The notes: generated by a model not told the origin, from the letters alone. A stretch of DNA of 64,000 nucleotides from Arctopsyche grandis (GCF_051622035.1 NC_135361.1:8933001-8997000); one strand, 5' to 3'; counted from the stretch's first letter, positions 1-14,800 are shown. Program-made: numbers and translations.

Positions 1-859
1 GCTGACGTAATTAAATTACAGTGAGTTTGGATTCGAACATGACTGCACAAGATCAATGTCAATTATTAAGACATAACACGCTCAAATAATTACCATGTGA
101 ATTAATTGAATTATTCCCAAGTATGACAGTTTTCCGGTGAGCGATACAAAATTTTGTTATATTTTCTTTTTAAGGCCGCACGCTCGTGACTCTTTGTATA
201 TTACTTCAAAAGATTCATATCACCAAAAAAGGTCATAACCGTAAAAGGCGAGATTCCTCATTCCGCCGCTGAACTCCCTGATGAATTTCAGACCCTCCAT
301 ACCTTTCTGGCTTTTTCATGGTGAAATTTAATAATAATGAAATGTCCTACTGAACCAGAAACACCTATACAAATGCTACTCTTTTTTCTCGTCAAAAATT
401 ATACATATACAAATTTACATTGCTCGTTCCATTTATACAATATAATAATATAAAATATGTATTCGTTCGAAACATTTAAATAAAAATACGTAGATATGTT
501 ATCAGATCCAACTTCTGTTAAATGAAATATATAATTATTAAAAACACTCTCTATTCGAATTCGAATAAAATGAATAGTGATGGAAGTTTTATTATTACAT
601 CGGAATTGATTTTAATGAGTCGCAAAAATCACTTCATTTGGAAATATTCATTGCTTACATAACCCAAATATGAAATCATTACAATTTTCCACTTAATCTG
701 ATTTTGCCATCAAGCATTATCCATTTTATTTTATCAATTAAAATATATAATATATTATTTCTCCAATAAACAAATACTCGTATAGTTATTTATAAGTACA
801 TTATAGTCGTTTTTTGCCAAAAAAAACAATTATTTAATTATAAGCTTTTTCAACAACAC

Positions 860-1050
860 AACCAGCACTGTAGACTAGTGGTTAGCATATTATGCTTCCG
901 AGTAGAGTGGTCACGGTTCGATTCCCACTAGTAGCTGCAGGCCAGACCTTGATTTGTAACTCCAGGTCGATCGTTTCCTATCAGAGTTTGTCAATTTTTT
1001 TTGTCTTGAAGATCGCCGATTTGTATAATAAAATACTGCAAAAAATTTTC
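860..1050 (+). mobile_element. tRNA-derived SINE copy
   Basis: A tRNA-like promoter is visible: box A TAGACTAGTGG at 871-881 and box B GGTTCGATTCC at 915-925. A non-tRNA body follows, with CAGGCCAGACCTTG and a GTCGATCGTTTCCTATCAGAG block that recurs in the other SINEs of the window. The spacing fits a pol III internal promoter. It is not a functional tRNA, because no acceptor stem closes. Confidence 0.75.
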
Positions 1051-1397
1051 CATAGTCGCTGTGGATGATGTTTGTATGAATTCGCATTGTATAAAATGCT
1101 TATATTGATTGTATTGATCGTATTGTATATGTATTAGTACACGAAGTACACTCTTCGCTTTGGAGCGATCTGTAAGGGCGAGTTTACATGTTCGATTGAA
1201 ATAAAATCAAATATTATTTAATGAAAAAAAATACTGAAATCTTCAACAAATGGTTCGTACTCATTTGAAAGATTTAAAAAACATTAATTTTGAAGCAAAA
1301 TGAAGACCATCTAAATGTAAACTTAAATCACCATAAAGGTCTCATCATTATTAAATTACGTATTAATCAGCAATATAGCTCAGTGGTTAGCGTATTT

Positions 1398-2310
1398 ATA
1401 TATTTAAAGTTTGGACCATTGTAGCATTACAGGTATTCCTAATGCGCCACAATGGTCAAAATAAATAAAACAAAAACAGAAAATAAAAGAAACAAAATAA
1501 TAACTAAAGAAATTAGACAACAAAAACAAAACATATATGTATATACACAAACAACTTATAATAATAATAATTACAAATTATAAAAAAACAACAAAGAAGG
1601 GAATGTCTTATAAAATAAAAGAGAGAAAGAAAAATAAATATAAACATATGCAAATACACAGACAATAATACATAACATAAGGAATGCCTTACACCTACAG
1701 CCAGTTCCAATCAATAAGAACCAATTGCAAATACAAAACATCCCTGTGAGGCCCAAATGGAAGAGAGTAAATCAAGATTCTACTCATAAATCACAATCAA
1801 TCATGAAAACAATAATGAGCGCAGACTACCAGATAAATGGGTTAGAGTAATATCCGACAATGTACATTACACTCACTAGGGTGAAAAATATCACATTCAG
1901 TCTCGGCAGCAACGGTTTCATTAAGAAGTCGAATAGCTCTTGGAATAAGAGCCATTCGAAAAAGAACTGTGTGGGCAGGAGGTACAGCCATCAAATGATG
2001 ATATCTACCATGCACATAGTTATTAGGGACATAAAGTTCCAACAGCTCCAGCAACAACGGGCATGACGTATTACCACGTAGGAGCTGGAGAACGAAACGA
2101 ATTAAAAGTTTGTCCGAAGTTCAAGGAAATTATACCCTAGCATGCCCAAAAGGAAAGGAGTAGAGTAGAGATATGGGTAATACCCATATTCTTTTCTATA
2201 TAGAAAACGAAGAAATGCTTTTTGCACTTTCTCAATCATCAGAGAGTAATTTGCTTCATTCGGATTCCACACAATCGCATTATACTCTAGCTTATTACAT
2301 ATATATGTAT
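1398..2310 (-). mobile_element. Non-LTR retrotransposon 3' fragment, inserted into a SINE
   Basis: Read on the minus strand, the fragment encodes KLEYNAIVWNPNEANYS and RFLYRKEYGYYPY, a typical post-reverse-transcriptase LINE segment. After frame breaks it continues to a VPPAHTVLFRMALIPRA block and a 3' end that forms a hairpin (GACCATTGTGGC type, here slightly mutated) at about 1408-1456. The ends lie inside a SINE whose head is at 1369-1397 and whose body resumes at about 2325-2480. It is a dead, 5'-truncated copy. Confidence 0.75.
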
Positions 2311-2838
2311 ATATAATGCTTTCAACTGAAGGGTCATGATTCATTCCGTGGCCCAGTGTTGCTGGCCAGACCTTGAATACATACAACTCCAGGCCAAATT
2401 TTTACCATCAGGACTTGCGAGCTCATCTAATTTAATTTTTAAAACGTTTCCGCAAAATTGGCATCCTATCCCCTTGTCTAACGAATTTGAGTTTCTACAA
2501 TAGCATCTCCAATTTGTTGTGTATTATAAATATGCTACCCACCCACATAGTCACTACTACTACATACATACATACATACATGCATACTACATACGAAAAT
2601 TGTATTTCTCACAAAAATTTTCTGTATATCGAATTTGTCCATATATTTTTATGTGTAATGTTTGTAATGTAAAAATAGACTTCCTGTAAAAACATAAAAT
2701 AAAAAAAACTTTTTGAACCTATAATAAACCAACATATCTTTTCAACGAATACACTTGGCATCTTATCATATTGTATATGTATTTTGCATGTAGACTACAA
2801 TGAGCAATATTAACCTTAGTGCTTTCGCTTTGTTTCAG

Positions 2839-2883
2839 AACTTGAAGAATCAAATCATGACTACGAACGTCTGGGTCGAACAG
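2839..2883 (+). CDS. nAChR alpha, 45-base exon ([15 protein letters not shown])
   Basis: This micro-exon of 15 codons sits between TTTCAG and GTAAAT. It starts and ends in phase 0. It encodes the loop before beta-strand 2 of the ligand-binding domain, including NVWVEQ, a segment that is almost invariant among insect alpha subunits. An exon this short is easily missed by gene finders. The flanking splice sites and the perfect continuation into EWNDYKLKW of the next exon make the call firm. Confidence 0.93.
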
Positions 2884-5800
2884 GTAAATTTAAATTCTCT
2901 ATTGAATTATTCAACACACACCAGCCCACTCACTGTTGAACTTATTTTACGATGTGACTGAACTGCACGGAAACCTCGACGTCTAAAATAATATAAAATG
3001 TAGACTGATTAATGTCGCTAACTTGGCGCTGAACATAGTGCAGTTCCGCGTAGAGCACGTAATCTGCTTAATATGCAATTGTGCAAAAGTGCATAGCGCT
3101 TCTAATGTGTGGCCGCGGCGAATCGCAACGCTGCATAATTTTTCACTTCTGTCAAAACTGCAACCTGCCATACAGATTCCCGGCAAATTAAATTTCGACC
3201 GTCAAAATAACCGCACACCAAGTGCATTATACGTTTTAACTTGATTTACCTTTTGTCGCGGTAACTATTCGCACAATTCAGTACTCTATTGGATGTAATA
3301 TTAATTAATAGAAATAAAAACAAGACTTGAACATGCTGAGGGATAAAAGCAAAACCGAACAATCTGTCTAACAGGTTTTAATTGAATTCAAAGCAAGGTC
3401 TGTAGTAGAATAATGGAAATTAATATTTAATTAATACAGGGAATTTGATTTTTGATTTTTAAATGCTTTTTATTATTACTAAATTATGCTCACAATACAT
3501 TTTATATCTATTTTAATAGCTACTGATCTACTTATCATTTTCTATTTTACAATTTTATTTTATTTGGTTAGGAATCATAGTATTATATTATTCTAATGTT
3601 AATCTACAGCATAATAGGAAAAAGAGCTCAAAAACCTATTTTCAATTCTTATAAATGCTCATAATACATCTAATACATAATATTAATTAAATACTCTCTA
3701 AAGTCGATGACCTAAAGCAGATTGTGTTTAGGTAATCTGTGATTATACCTGAAGGGTATAGACATTTTGTTGAATCTTCGAGACTCTTCACAAGTGTGTT
3801 AGTATGGTTATTAGAGATTCTGTCATAGAGTCTTCTAGTTAGTTTGTTAGCAATGTCTGTAACAAACGGAATATTATCTATGTCAAACAGTTTTTTCATG
3901 TTAGTATATATGGGTGTATTATAAATTGATTTTAGGGATTTATTTTTATTATTTGGAGCTTGGAAAGATAAGTATTCGAGTTTAAATAGTTCGTTTTTAA
4001 AAACTGTATTATTACGTTATATCAAAAAGAAAATAACATCAGTAAATATATGTATATTGCTCTCCAAAATAATCGATCTAGAAAACTTGTAAATTTAAAT
4101 AAATACACACATACACATGATGAATATAAACTTATCCAAATTCGTTAATGTAAAAACTATTTCCATTAACTTTTTCTTCGAAATTTTCACAACATCGTAT
4201 ACATCTCACTCAGCCAACTTTACAATTTGAAAATATGCTAGATGTATCGTTTTTTTTTTCGCTCTTCAGTGGCAATTGTTCGGTGAAACGTGTCTCTCGT
4301 TGTGCTTCATTATCTCGTTATGACGAAGGTGGAAGGAAGGTTTGCTCCCATTCAGCTTTTCACCAGACGAACAATTTTACAATATGGAAATTTCAATCCA
4401 TGCCACCACAAAGACAAACCCCATCTCGCTAACTAATATAACTACCGCCATGGTTAAATATAGCATACATTACACGCCTAGGATTGTGCAAATTTCGTCA
4501 TCAACATATTACATATACATATATGTATATATGTATACACTACGCAAAAACCACTGTAACCTACTTTAAACAAATTGCTAATGAAATTGTGAACCCAATT
4601 TGAATGAACTGAATATTAAGATTTATTTATTCAATTAACATATTAAATATATTTAAATGCATAAAAATAATCTAGAACTTCAAACTCATCAAAACATAAA
4701 TATTCGTTACTCAATTATATGTAAAAGGGGATAATATGCTTTATTTAATGTGGAATAAAACCATATTCAAAAATGGTTTCAATCTCAAAATAATAATTAT
4801 TATACCGAAATTGAAGTGGATTTTCTCAGTGTTTAAAAGTATGTAATGTAGAAATAACGTGCTTTGGGCATAGAATTTTTTGATAAATGTTTTTTTCATT
4901 ATTTTGTACATTTTCTTAGTGAGCATCATTGAAGTTGATAATATTTTCGTTTATGGCCATTTATAAATATTTCATACATTTTATAATAGCTTTAGCACTG
5001 TAGGTAAATCTAATACTAAGCTAAATATACTGAGTAACAAAAAAAATACCTGAGCGGAGACTTTGACGCTGATTCAATTTTGATACGACAATGATTTTTG
5101 CTTTTTTCTTTTCGTTTATGACAAACGTGTTTGAAAAAATGCGGATTTTTTACAGATTTTTGGCTTTTGCGGTCTTTAACTCGAAATCTAGAATTTCTGT
5201 ACGAAAAATTAGTACTCGAATCAATAGTTACATGTTTTTCTATTGATTTTCATTTTGTATTGTTTTAAAATACATATAATTAATTATATAACAAATTATA
5301 AAACTCAGAAATATACTTTTTTTAAAACATTTTTTTCTATAATAGCTTATATCACTAATTTTTCACTTGTTATAAGGATGGGTTTTATATATTTATATTT
5401 TTTATCTAAACCTACTAATTCGAGCAAATTCATGATCTAAAAATGTATATTTTTGACTTTTAAAATTCGCTATATAAAATTAATTATATGTATATATAAA
5501 GCAATAAAAAACCGAAATACTACATTTTGAGTTAAAGGTTGGAAATGTCAAAAATATGTATAAAATTGCGCATTTTCTTAAACTTCGTACCTCATAAATG
5601 AGAGCAAACCTACAAAAATCATTGTCATTTACGAATTTAGTGTGTCAAAAAGATTGATTAGCCTTCGCTCCAGGTAAGTCAAACGTGACTTTTTGTTGCT
5701 CAGTGCTATCATTGCTAGGAAGTGTCATTCTTAATCTAAACAAACATATAAATTATTAATATACAACCCACAAATAGACATATGTAGCTCTACGTCAAAA

Positions 5801-8800
5801 AAAAAGTGTAGAATCACATTTAAAAGTTGTTAAATTGTATCTATGACACATAAATGATAGGTAACATTATATATAAAATTATTTTTTAAATATAATTTTT
5901 AGCATATGACGTCCCAAATTTCAGACATTGTTTTATTTATGTTAGCTCTTTATAATATAAAAATTATTTATTTTATTATAGGAGTGGAACGATTACAAAC
6001 TAAAGTGGAATCCTGACGACTACGGAGGTGTGGACACTCTACACGTGCCTTCTGAACACATATGGCTGCCCGACATTGTGCTTTACAACAAGTAAGCTAA
6101 GCGACTCGTTTTTCTTGAATAGTTAACACCCTGAGTGCTCCGAAAGTATTCCCGATATTTTCCAGAGAGCGCGCATTAGCCGATGCATATTGCAACAAGA
6201 GACGGGCCTCTTATCTGCCTTATCCTGGGTGCATTAGTTCGCTATAAAGTGCACGTAACGACATGCACTCCGAGCCTTTTTAAAGTGTGCCTCTCGAATA
6301 GGTCAACGATACAGTTGACACCCACCCACCCACCCACAAACCCACTCTTGTATGCATTTGACCCTGTCAAACTGTCGTGCATTATTATCGATTGGGAGCG
6401 TTGGTAAAGTGGGTGGGTGGGTGGGTGGGTCGGTGGGCGGCGGCTGTGATGGTTCAAACGCCTTTTAAATTGATCGAATTGAGTGGAATGTCGTGTAGGG
6501 GTTGGCTTATGGCGTAAGGGAAAGCTTTTTCGTTTAATTTTTTTTTAAATAATAAATATACGAAGTAGTGGTGTATTTATTTAACACGTTTCGTATAATT
6601 GATGTTTATTTTGGGCGATTTTTTCCCATTCGAGTTTCGAGACGTTTAAAATACGAAAATGTATTACATTAGTAAGAGTCGCTTAAAAAATCCTCAATTT
6701 TCGCTTTGAGTGTTTATAATCTCTTATTTTCTCAAATGTATTCATTTATTTTTCCCGTTTTATTCATCCATTTTTGTAGACTATTTTCAAAATTAAAAAT
6801 GTACGTTGGATAATAGTGCTATTTTACCAAGGTATTCTGTCTTCTGAATTGCATTTTTTTTTAATTATTCACTAATAAAGTTTAGATTGATCAAAAGCTC
6901 TTTTCAACTGACATTATTTCAATATGCTTTCAAGTTTATTCAATTTCAATTTAAAGTTGTTTTACTTCATATTTAAATCTTACTAACATTCATTTTTTAT
7001 TCCAGAGAAATAAACATGAATAATTATGAAAACATTTTTTTATTTCCATTACAATGAACCAAAAAGAATTTTATAATTATACGTACTTTACTCGCGTAAA
7101 CTTTCGTGTGAGAAAATCATTGTAAAAGCTCTTCCTTTTAAAAGCACTTCTTTTGTATTTAATATTTAGTTTTCGGGTATAAAATATTTTATATAACACT
7201 CATAATAAAAAAAAGTAAGAAAACTTTTCAATACGGTCGTCAAAGATGCGAAGGGAAAACGAATAACAATTTTTCGCCGAAGAAAAAAAAATCACCACTC
7301 AAGCAATTAGAAGTTTAAACCAAGATGTCGACTTTTTTTTTACTTTGCCTTTCGTTCGCGTAATTTTATGGAAAAGAGGCAATTTTCAGGCATGGAAAAA
7401 AGTTAAGAGTTTCAAAACTAGATTATATAGTAATTATTCGACTCTTTAGAGGAGCTAGAGGTGTGCGAACCTCGACATGAGACCATATCTATGTATCTTT
7501 AATATTATTCTTAATCTCTCTTTCATTGCGCGAGGAAAATATAATACGTAATTACGCGAACACTCCACAAGCGCAAAATGGAGGCAAATTGAGTTGTAAA
7601 AGTAATATCGACACGACGCCATTATATATCAATTAATCTTCAGCGAATAATCTCATTGAGTATGGCCACCTATGTATACATAAAAGTATAATAGTTCTCG
7701 CCGTTGTAATATAACGTAATTAATGAAGTGAAACTGTCACAAGGAGGGATCTCACGAGCTTTTCTCCACGACTGACGTAATCTACCTTTTTTTTAATACC
7801 ACACAGCTAGGCTTAGCACGTCTCCTACCCATCCACTTTCGCGTAATCTCCTTCTGGGGTCAATTTCACATTTCTTCTTATGTCCACAGCGCCGATGGCA
7901 ACTACGAAGTGACCATCATGACTAAAGCGATCCTTCATCACACGGGCAAAGTGGTGTGGAAGCCGCCGGCGATTTACAAGTCCTTTTGCGAAATTGATGT
8001 CGAGTACTTCCCCTTCGACGAGCAGACCTGCTTCATGAAGTTCGGTTCATGGACGTACGATGGATACATGGTAAATCAATTTATTATATATTACATTCTA
8101 AGGTCGTTGTCAATATGATGTTTAATTTTATGTATGTACATATATTTCAGTATTTGATTATAAACTGGCCTGTTCAAGTTCGATCCTCCGATAAGGGTTG
8201 ACATTTCCATTAAAATGGTTTCTAGTATCGACTGAACTTCTTCCAAGATCCGAATGTAATTAAAATCTAGAACATTCCATGCAAAATTGATTGACACCAT
8301 TTGATATTTTTAATTTTACCTATTGAATTTATTAAACTCTTCAATATAGAAAATCGTTGTATTATATTTTTTTTTTTGGATGCGGTGCATCCGCTCTAAA
8401 ATCGCCAGACAAATTGAACGACAGATTAACGGACGCCTGCTTTAAATGCAATTCTCGTCTTCTCGAATGATAGATTGCACATCAGATGACGGATAACCTT
8501 TCGATGTCTGTGCACACCGAAAGGTTACTCGTCATCTGATGTGCAATCTATCATTCGAGAAAACGAGAATTATGTTTAAAGCTGCCGTTCGTTTGTCTGG
8601 CGATTTTAGACCAAACCCATTTTTTTTGTTTTTAAGTTTGGACCATTGTGGCATTAAAGGAATTATTATTGCGCAAAATGGTTGAAAATATAACAGAACA
8701 AAATACATAATGCATAACAAATAATAACAAATATAATGGAAATAGTTCAAACAATAGTCACAATAATGGAAGTACTACAAAACATCCCCGTGAGGCGTGA

Positions 8801-11800
8801 ATGGAAGAGAGAAGATCAAAATTCCATTCAAACATCACATGCAATTATGAAAATGATGATGAGTGCAGGCTACCAGACAAATAGGTTAAAATAATCTGTG
8901 ATAACTTACGCTCACTGTGGTGGAAAATATCACATTCAGGCACGGCAGCAACAATTTCAATTTGAAAAGTCGGATATCTCTTGGAATATGTAAGAGCCGT
9001 CCGATAAAGAACTATATAATCATCCGATAAAGTGGTATAATCATCAAATACATAGATAATGCAATATTGACAGTTTGGTAGTAAACCTGGGTATATCAAG
9101 ATGGTCACATCTAATTAATCTGCCTGGTACATGGAATCTGATTAAGCTTACCAATTCAGAATGCCATTAATAATACCGAATAAACATAAAGTATCATTAA
9201 TTATTCATCTGTCACACAATTTTGATAAATACATTTTTTTATAAATGATAATGCTGCTGACGTTATAGTATTAGCACGTAGAAGCTGGAGAAAACAAATA
9301 GTTAATGAGAAGTTTTTCCAATGTTCAGAGGAATTAAATATACTCAAGCATGGCCAAAAGGAAAGGATTTGGTTAGAGATATGGGTGATACCCATTTCGA
9401 TTGTATATATCTATTCATTGATACATCTTGAGTTTAAAAATCGTAATTAAATTTGATTTCTTTCAGAAATACACAAGCATCCAGTGCGATAGTTAATTTT
9501 AAATCAACCATCTTGAAAAATGCTGCATTTTTATTACGTTTCATACAAAATATATTGTGATAAAATTATAATTATAATAAAATAATAAATGATAAATAAA
9601 ATCTACTCTTAAGAGGTCTGTACACCCAAAATCTTAATTTTGATACCGTTCCTTTCTTTGATATATATATATTGAGTGTATGTATATATTGAGTGAATGC
9701 GACAATATATATCAATATATATAATGAGTGAATGCGACAGTTGCGCTTCGACCAGATAAAACGTATTTTAAATTGACAAAATCGAGGTTTTGTATTCTCC
9801 TATTTTCTCCTCGAAAACTGGACCGATTTTTAAAAAAATGTCATCATCGGTATAAGAAAAATACTTTCTGTGCATCTATCGGCGTATTTTTTTTTTAAAT
9901 CGACCGTTAAATAAGCACGCTGGACTCGTTTCGTGGGTGTAAAAAAGAGGCGATTTTATAGATGCTTGGCGGCTCCTAGCTCCTATAAAAAATAATTAAT
10001 CAAAAAAATAAAACGATAGATGCACCCCAATGGTGGATATCCATAGCATATTAAAAAATAATTTCTCTAGTGCCATAATTGAGGAAGGGAGAAGTATAGT
10101 ACGTTTGTATGGACTAGGCGCTGCTGTCCAGCCCTCTTAATACATTTTTTTGGATTCATGGAATAACAATTTAAATAAAATTAAGTTTTCATTATGTTTT
10201 CATTAACTATTTATTAACAAGTATTTTCTTCAAAACTACCATTTTTCTCATAAACACAGATTGAATTTCCTTTGCTTATTTGTTTTCCTTAATAATGACA
10301 ATTAGTTTGAATCAAGGAAGGAGATTCTCTTTTATAGTTTAAACATATAATATATTATAAATATAAAAATAGCATACTAAAGTTGGTGCTTGTAAACTTT
10401 TTTAGTATTCGGACGGCTTTTCAGCTTTAAGCCCCATTTTAAAAACTCAAACGTTACAAGAATCTCTAATTTTAGTGTTTTTGTAGTAACTCTTCTTTTT
10501 TTAGTTTTATAGACCTAGAATCACCATAAAATATGCCACAGATAATATCATTATTTTAAAATAAACATTATTTTTCGGTCGAACGTTTCAATTGAGTTTT
10601 TTCAGAATTTGAAAACCACCATAAATTAGTCTGAATATTTTCATCGCCCTGGTTTTACGCCCCTATTTCCGTAATAAAGCAATGAATGGACCGGCTAATC
10701 TAATTCCACCGTTGAGTTGCTATCTGTTCAAAGGTACATAGGTACATACATAGACATCGGGCAGTAAATAAACCGCTACAAGTTTATACGTATGAACTTA
10801 TTAATATGACCCTTGTATTAAGTTGCTCAACATTAGTTAAACATCACCGCAATGCATTGTTACGTTGTACGCAACTTGTTAATTATGTTGTACGATTATT
10901 ATTCACAAACTAAAACCGACGATAATAATAAGATCGCCGAGAAAACAAAACAATGCCCAACGACTTAAGACTCTTCGTCGTTTGACATCATCTTAACCAA
11001 TTCGTCGGCACAGTGAGCTCTCCCCTTTCTGCACAAAAAACGGCTAAAATAATTCGGTTTCAGAATCGTTCTCAGTCGGAGTTATTACAGCTAAACCGAC
11101 TGACAAAATGTAATTTTATTTATATACATATACCGCAATAACGACAACTATTCCCCTACGAAGAAAACGTTCGAACGAGGGTGAGTGGAAAGTTGCTCGG
11201 TTCAAAAGCGGATTTGTGTCCTTATAGCCTGGCCGTAGCCGAGTACACAGATTATTATGAAATAAGGGAGTTGTGACCGCTTTTGTTGTGACCGAATAAA
11301 GCTAGCAACCCAACGAACAAAAGAAACTTCAACGAACAATTAAACCGACACAAAGTTTCCATTTACTATTTCAACGGTGCAAAACTACTCGCGACTTTCG
11401 ACGTGGCGTTAGCGCGCCGCGCTACGTACAACACTTTTTGATTTCAGGTCCAAACTTGAAAGAAGAATTAAACTAAAAATATAAAGCAGCTTCTAAGAGA
11501 GTTTTTTAACTGTATTTTAAATTTTTGTTTTAAAAATATATCGTTTTGTATCAATTATGAAATTCTAAAAAAAAAATACGTATATGTTACAGTCGAAGTG
11601 TATTTTCAGTTGTAATATATTCCAACTGGCGTTTTAGGTCATTCATATTAGAATACAATTCAACTAGTACATTATATCTCTATAAGCGCAATTACACTTT
11701 CAACAATCTCCACCAATTGTAAATTTGTAATATAGCAGATGAGTTTTGATAGCTCTGATGACAGTACGAATGCTTTAGAATGCAATAATGCGTTAATATT

Positions 11801-14800
11801 TGCTAGATATTACGAATAAAGACAATAAGTACCATATAATGACGACTCTAAGAATGTGTTCAAAACAAAAATGTGACTTTGAAACTCAATTTACTAATCA
11901 AATGAAGTTTTCACGAAAACCCAACCTTTCCATCTTTCTAATGTACAATGTATAGTTGAACTGTATTTTCAATTATTATATATTTTGACCAGTTGGAATG
12001 TAGTTTTTCATATGAATCAACTTGCGTGGGTTAGACGGAATATATTCCAACTATTCAAAATATATTACAACTGAAAATACACTTCAACTATAACGGTAGT
12101 TGGTACCAGATTAGATGTAATGTATTCCAACTAGTTAAAATATATGTATTATAACTAGAAGATTCACTTCAACTTTAATATACATATACATACATTATGT
12201 TTTTGATACCATTTAAGATTCATGGAGATAATAATGTAATATATGACTGACAAAATTTGAGATAAAAAACATAAGTTCATGCAAACAAATATAGATAAAT
12301 TCATTAATAAATATTTAAAAAAAAATAAGGCGGTCATAAGGGTCAAAAATGGACAAGACATATTTAATACACCTAATTATTAATTATTATGAAGCGCACA
12401 ACTAAGCCCTAGATTAGAATTTTTTACTGAAATTAAAATACAGTAGTCGTTATTTTACATGTGTATATTTATTTATCATCATCCTTGTTTCAAACATTTT
12501 CTTTGTTAACATCATTAGAATCAAAAATAATTTAATAAATTTACAGATTTATGTTTTGCTTTGCTTTAACATAATACTACAGACTCACTGTAAGTCAACT
12601 GGTAAAATAATTGTAATTATTTTAAATGATCATTCTTGCTCTATTCAGCAATAAAAGTGTTATATTTTCGCAATCGATAATCATGGATTTATAGCGATAT
12701 TAAAAATCGATACTTTTTCAATTCGTACATGTGCGTATACGAATTTTAATTTTATTTCATATTAGGGAATAGCGACATAACGTACATATGTACATGTGTA
12801 TTTGTGTAAATTTGTATTGTATATATGTAGTTCAATGTCAAAAGAGTCTGAATATAAATAATTGAAAATATCAATGATCAATTTCGAACGCTCCATACAT
12901 AGCAGTTTAATTACTTTTGTTGAACATTTACCTCGTAAACTAAATCCTTTGTTTAACAAAGGATCAAAGCTCAGCATGTGTGTCAAAATCAAAAGAAAAT
13001 AAGATAAAATAATAATCGAAAATATGCTCATGGAAAGAAAGTTCAACATATGTAAATTTATTATAATAATCTTGGTTATTTTTATAGTATACTACTTTTC
13101 CGATAGAATTTTCTTCTCAAAATGATATCTGAAATCGTCTGCGTATTATATTTATGTTTCAACCAAAGTCAAAACAATCTAATTTTCTTGAAAATATTTT
13201 AAAGAAGTGCATTATATACTTTCAATGTGACTTAAGTGAATATTTTAAACGAAGTTATTCAGAATTTGGTCGACATTTCACTCTACGCTCTGGTGGATGG
13301 TGTTCTCTCCGAGGTTCAATGCTTGTGTCCGCTTTTATACGTAGGTCGACTACCCCTAGGACGCTTGTAAAGGGATTTAATGGCAATGCGAACCTTGAAT
13401 TAGGGTAGAAATTGTCCAAAAGGGGACCCTTTTCGTGCAATAAGGAATGAGGTTACCCGATGAGACGCCCAAAGGAATAAATTATGGTCGGAACATTGAC
13501 TCCATAGCGTCCACCCACCATCTAGTAGTAGTTGCATTGAATTTTTAAATTAAGACTGCCATCGGAATCGGAAAAGCCTTAGACTTATATACAAACTGTA
13601 TACTTTGTATTCCCTAGACGATTAATATAGACCGCCTTTCCTGTAATATATTCTCACTGAAGTGCATTGAAAGTTTTCGTATTCGAACTTCGAAGAGGGC
13701 TTTCGTTTATCTGCGTTTGGACCACAAACGTTCAACATTTTTATCACATTGTGAGATTAAATTTGAATATTAAGTCAATATATAGTGATGTATACTGAAA
13801 CTGTATGTCCATTTTCAGACTTGAATATAATAACATATTGATTTATATTAATATTATATGTACCTATATATTTTTATAAAGCTTGTTTTTGTTTATCAGG
13901 TAAAAATTTACATCATTATATTCACCAAATCATTGTCTTTGATCTTTGTTCTTCACCCTTGTAAGTAAGGGAACAGTTATCAGTTAAATATACTTTCTTA
14001 TACATTTTTATTGCTCGCGTGACATTATGTGAAAAACTCGTCATAAACATCATTTTTCACTAATGTTACTAATATAACTAATTAATAACATTATTATTTA
14101 TATTAATAACTAATTACTAACAATAATTAGTAATTTATATAAATAAGATTGATGTAAAAATATTTTTTTAATAGTTATTGTTCTATGTATGTACATAGTA
14201 ATCATTATCTATTTCATATAAATATATATTTATATTATCTATTTATATAAAAATATATTTACATTATCTATTTCATATAAAAATATATTTACACAAAAAG
14301 GAATCACAGAAATAGTTGGTAGAACAGGGATTAATGTGAAATAATGAAGTATTATTGAGGGATCTGATTGGACATTGAAATAGGATCTTACTTAATAAAT
14401 AATGACTATCAATTATACAATTCAAAAGCTTCAACAAAAAACCCAAATCATAAATTTTCCTCATAGATTGTTAGGAAACAAAACGATCATTGTGAATAAA
14501 TCTGGAATTGCAAAAGGAATGGATTTTTTTATTTATACGTTCCAAATTATAAAAATATACGAAAGGATTCCAAACAATGCTTGGAAATTATAGATAACTT
14601 CTTAAAAATAAGTTGAAAAGCACGGCAACAGTACTATGGGATTTAAAGCGCTTGGATAATCTACAAATGAAACCCAAACTTCTATATATACCTTGTTTAT
14701 TATAATATTAAATTTAATCATTTATGATGTTTCACTTATTTTTATGTTTATAGCATATAATAATAAAAAAAAACTATTCATAATGTTTCATATTTATATT

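Larger units (their letters stand above)
1..2838 (+). other. nAChR intron, partial, repeat-rich
   Basis: This is the 3' end of an intron whose start lies outside the window. It contains a tRNA-derived SINE (860-1050) and a LINE 3' fragment (about 1398-2310) inserted into a second SINE. I found no receptor exon in it; the N-terminal exons must lie further upstream. Confidence 0.7.
2884..5981 (+). other. nAChR intron, 3.1 kb
   Basis: The intron starts GTAAAT and ends TTATAG. It holds a LINE C-terminal remnant at 3690-4020 on the minus strand and a fold-back element at 5029-5705. The segment 2930-3290 has higher G+C than its surroundings but no supported exon. Confidence 0.8.

Noticed and set aside
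871-925. Possible tRNA gene
   Set aside because: Box A and box B are present, but no acceptor or anticodon stems close, and several diverged copies with the same non-tRNA body show that it is a SINE.
6183-6457. Short open frames with PTHPPTHP repeats
   Set aside because: They arise from the CCCA/GGGT tracts within an intron and have no coding support.
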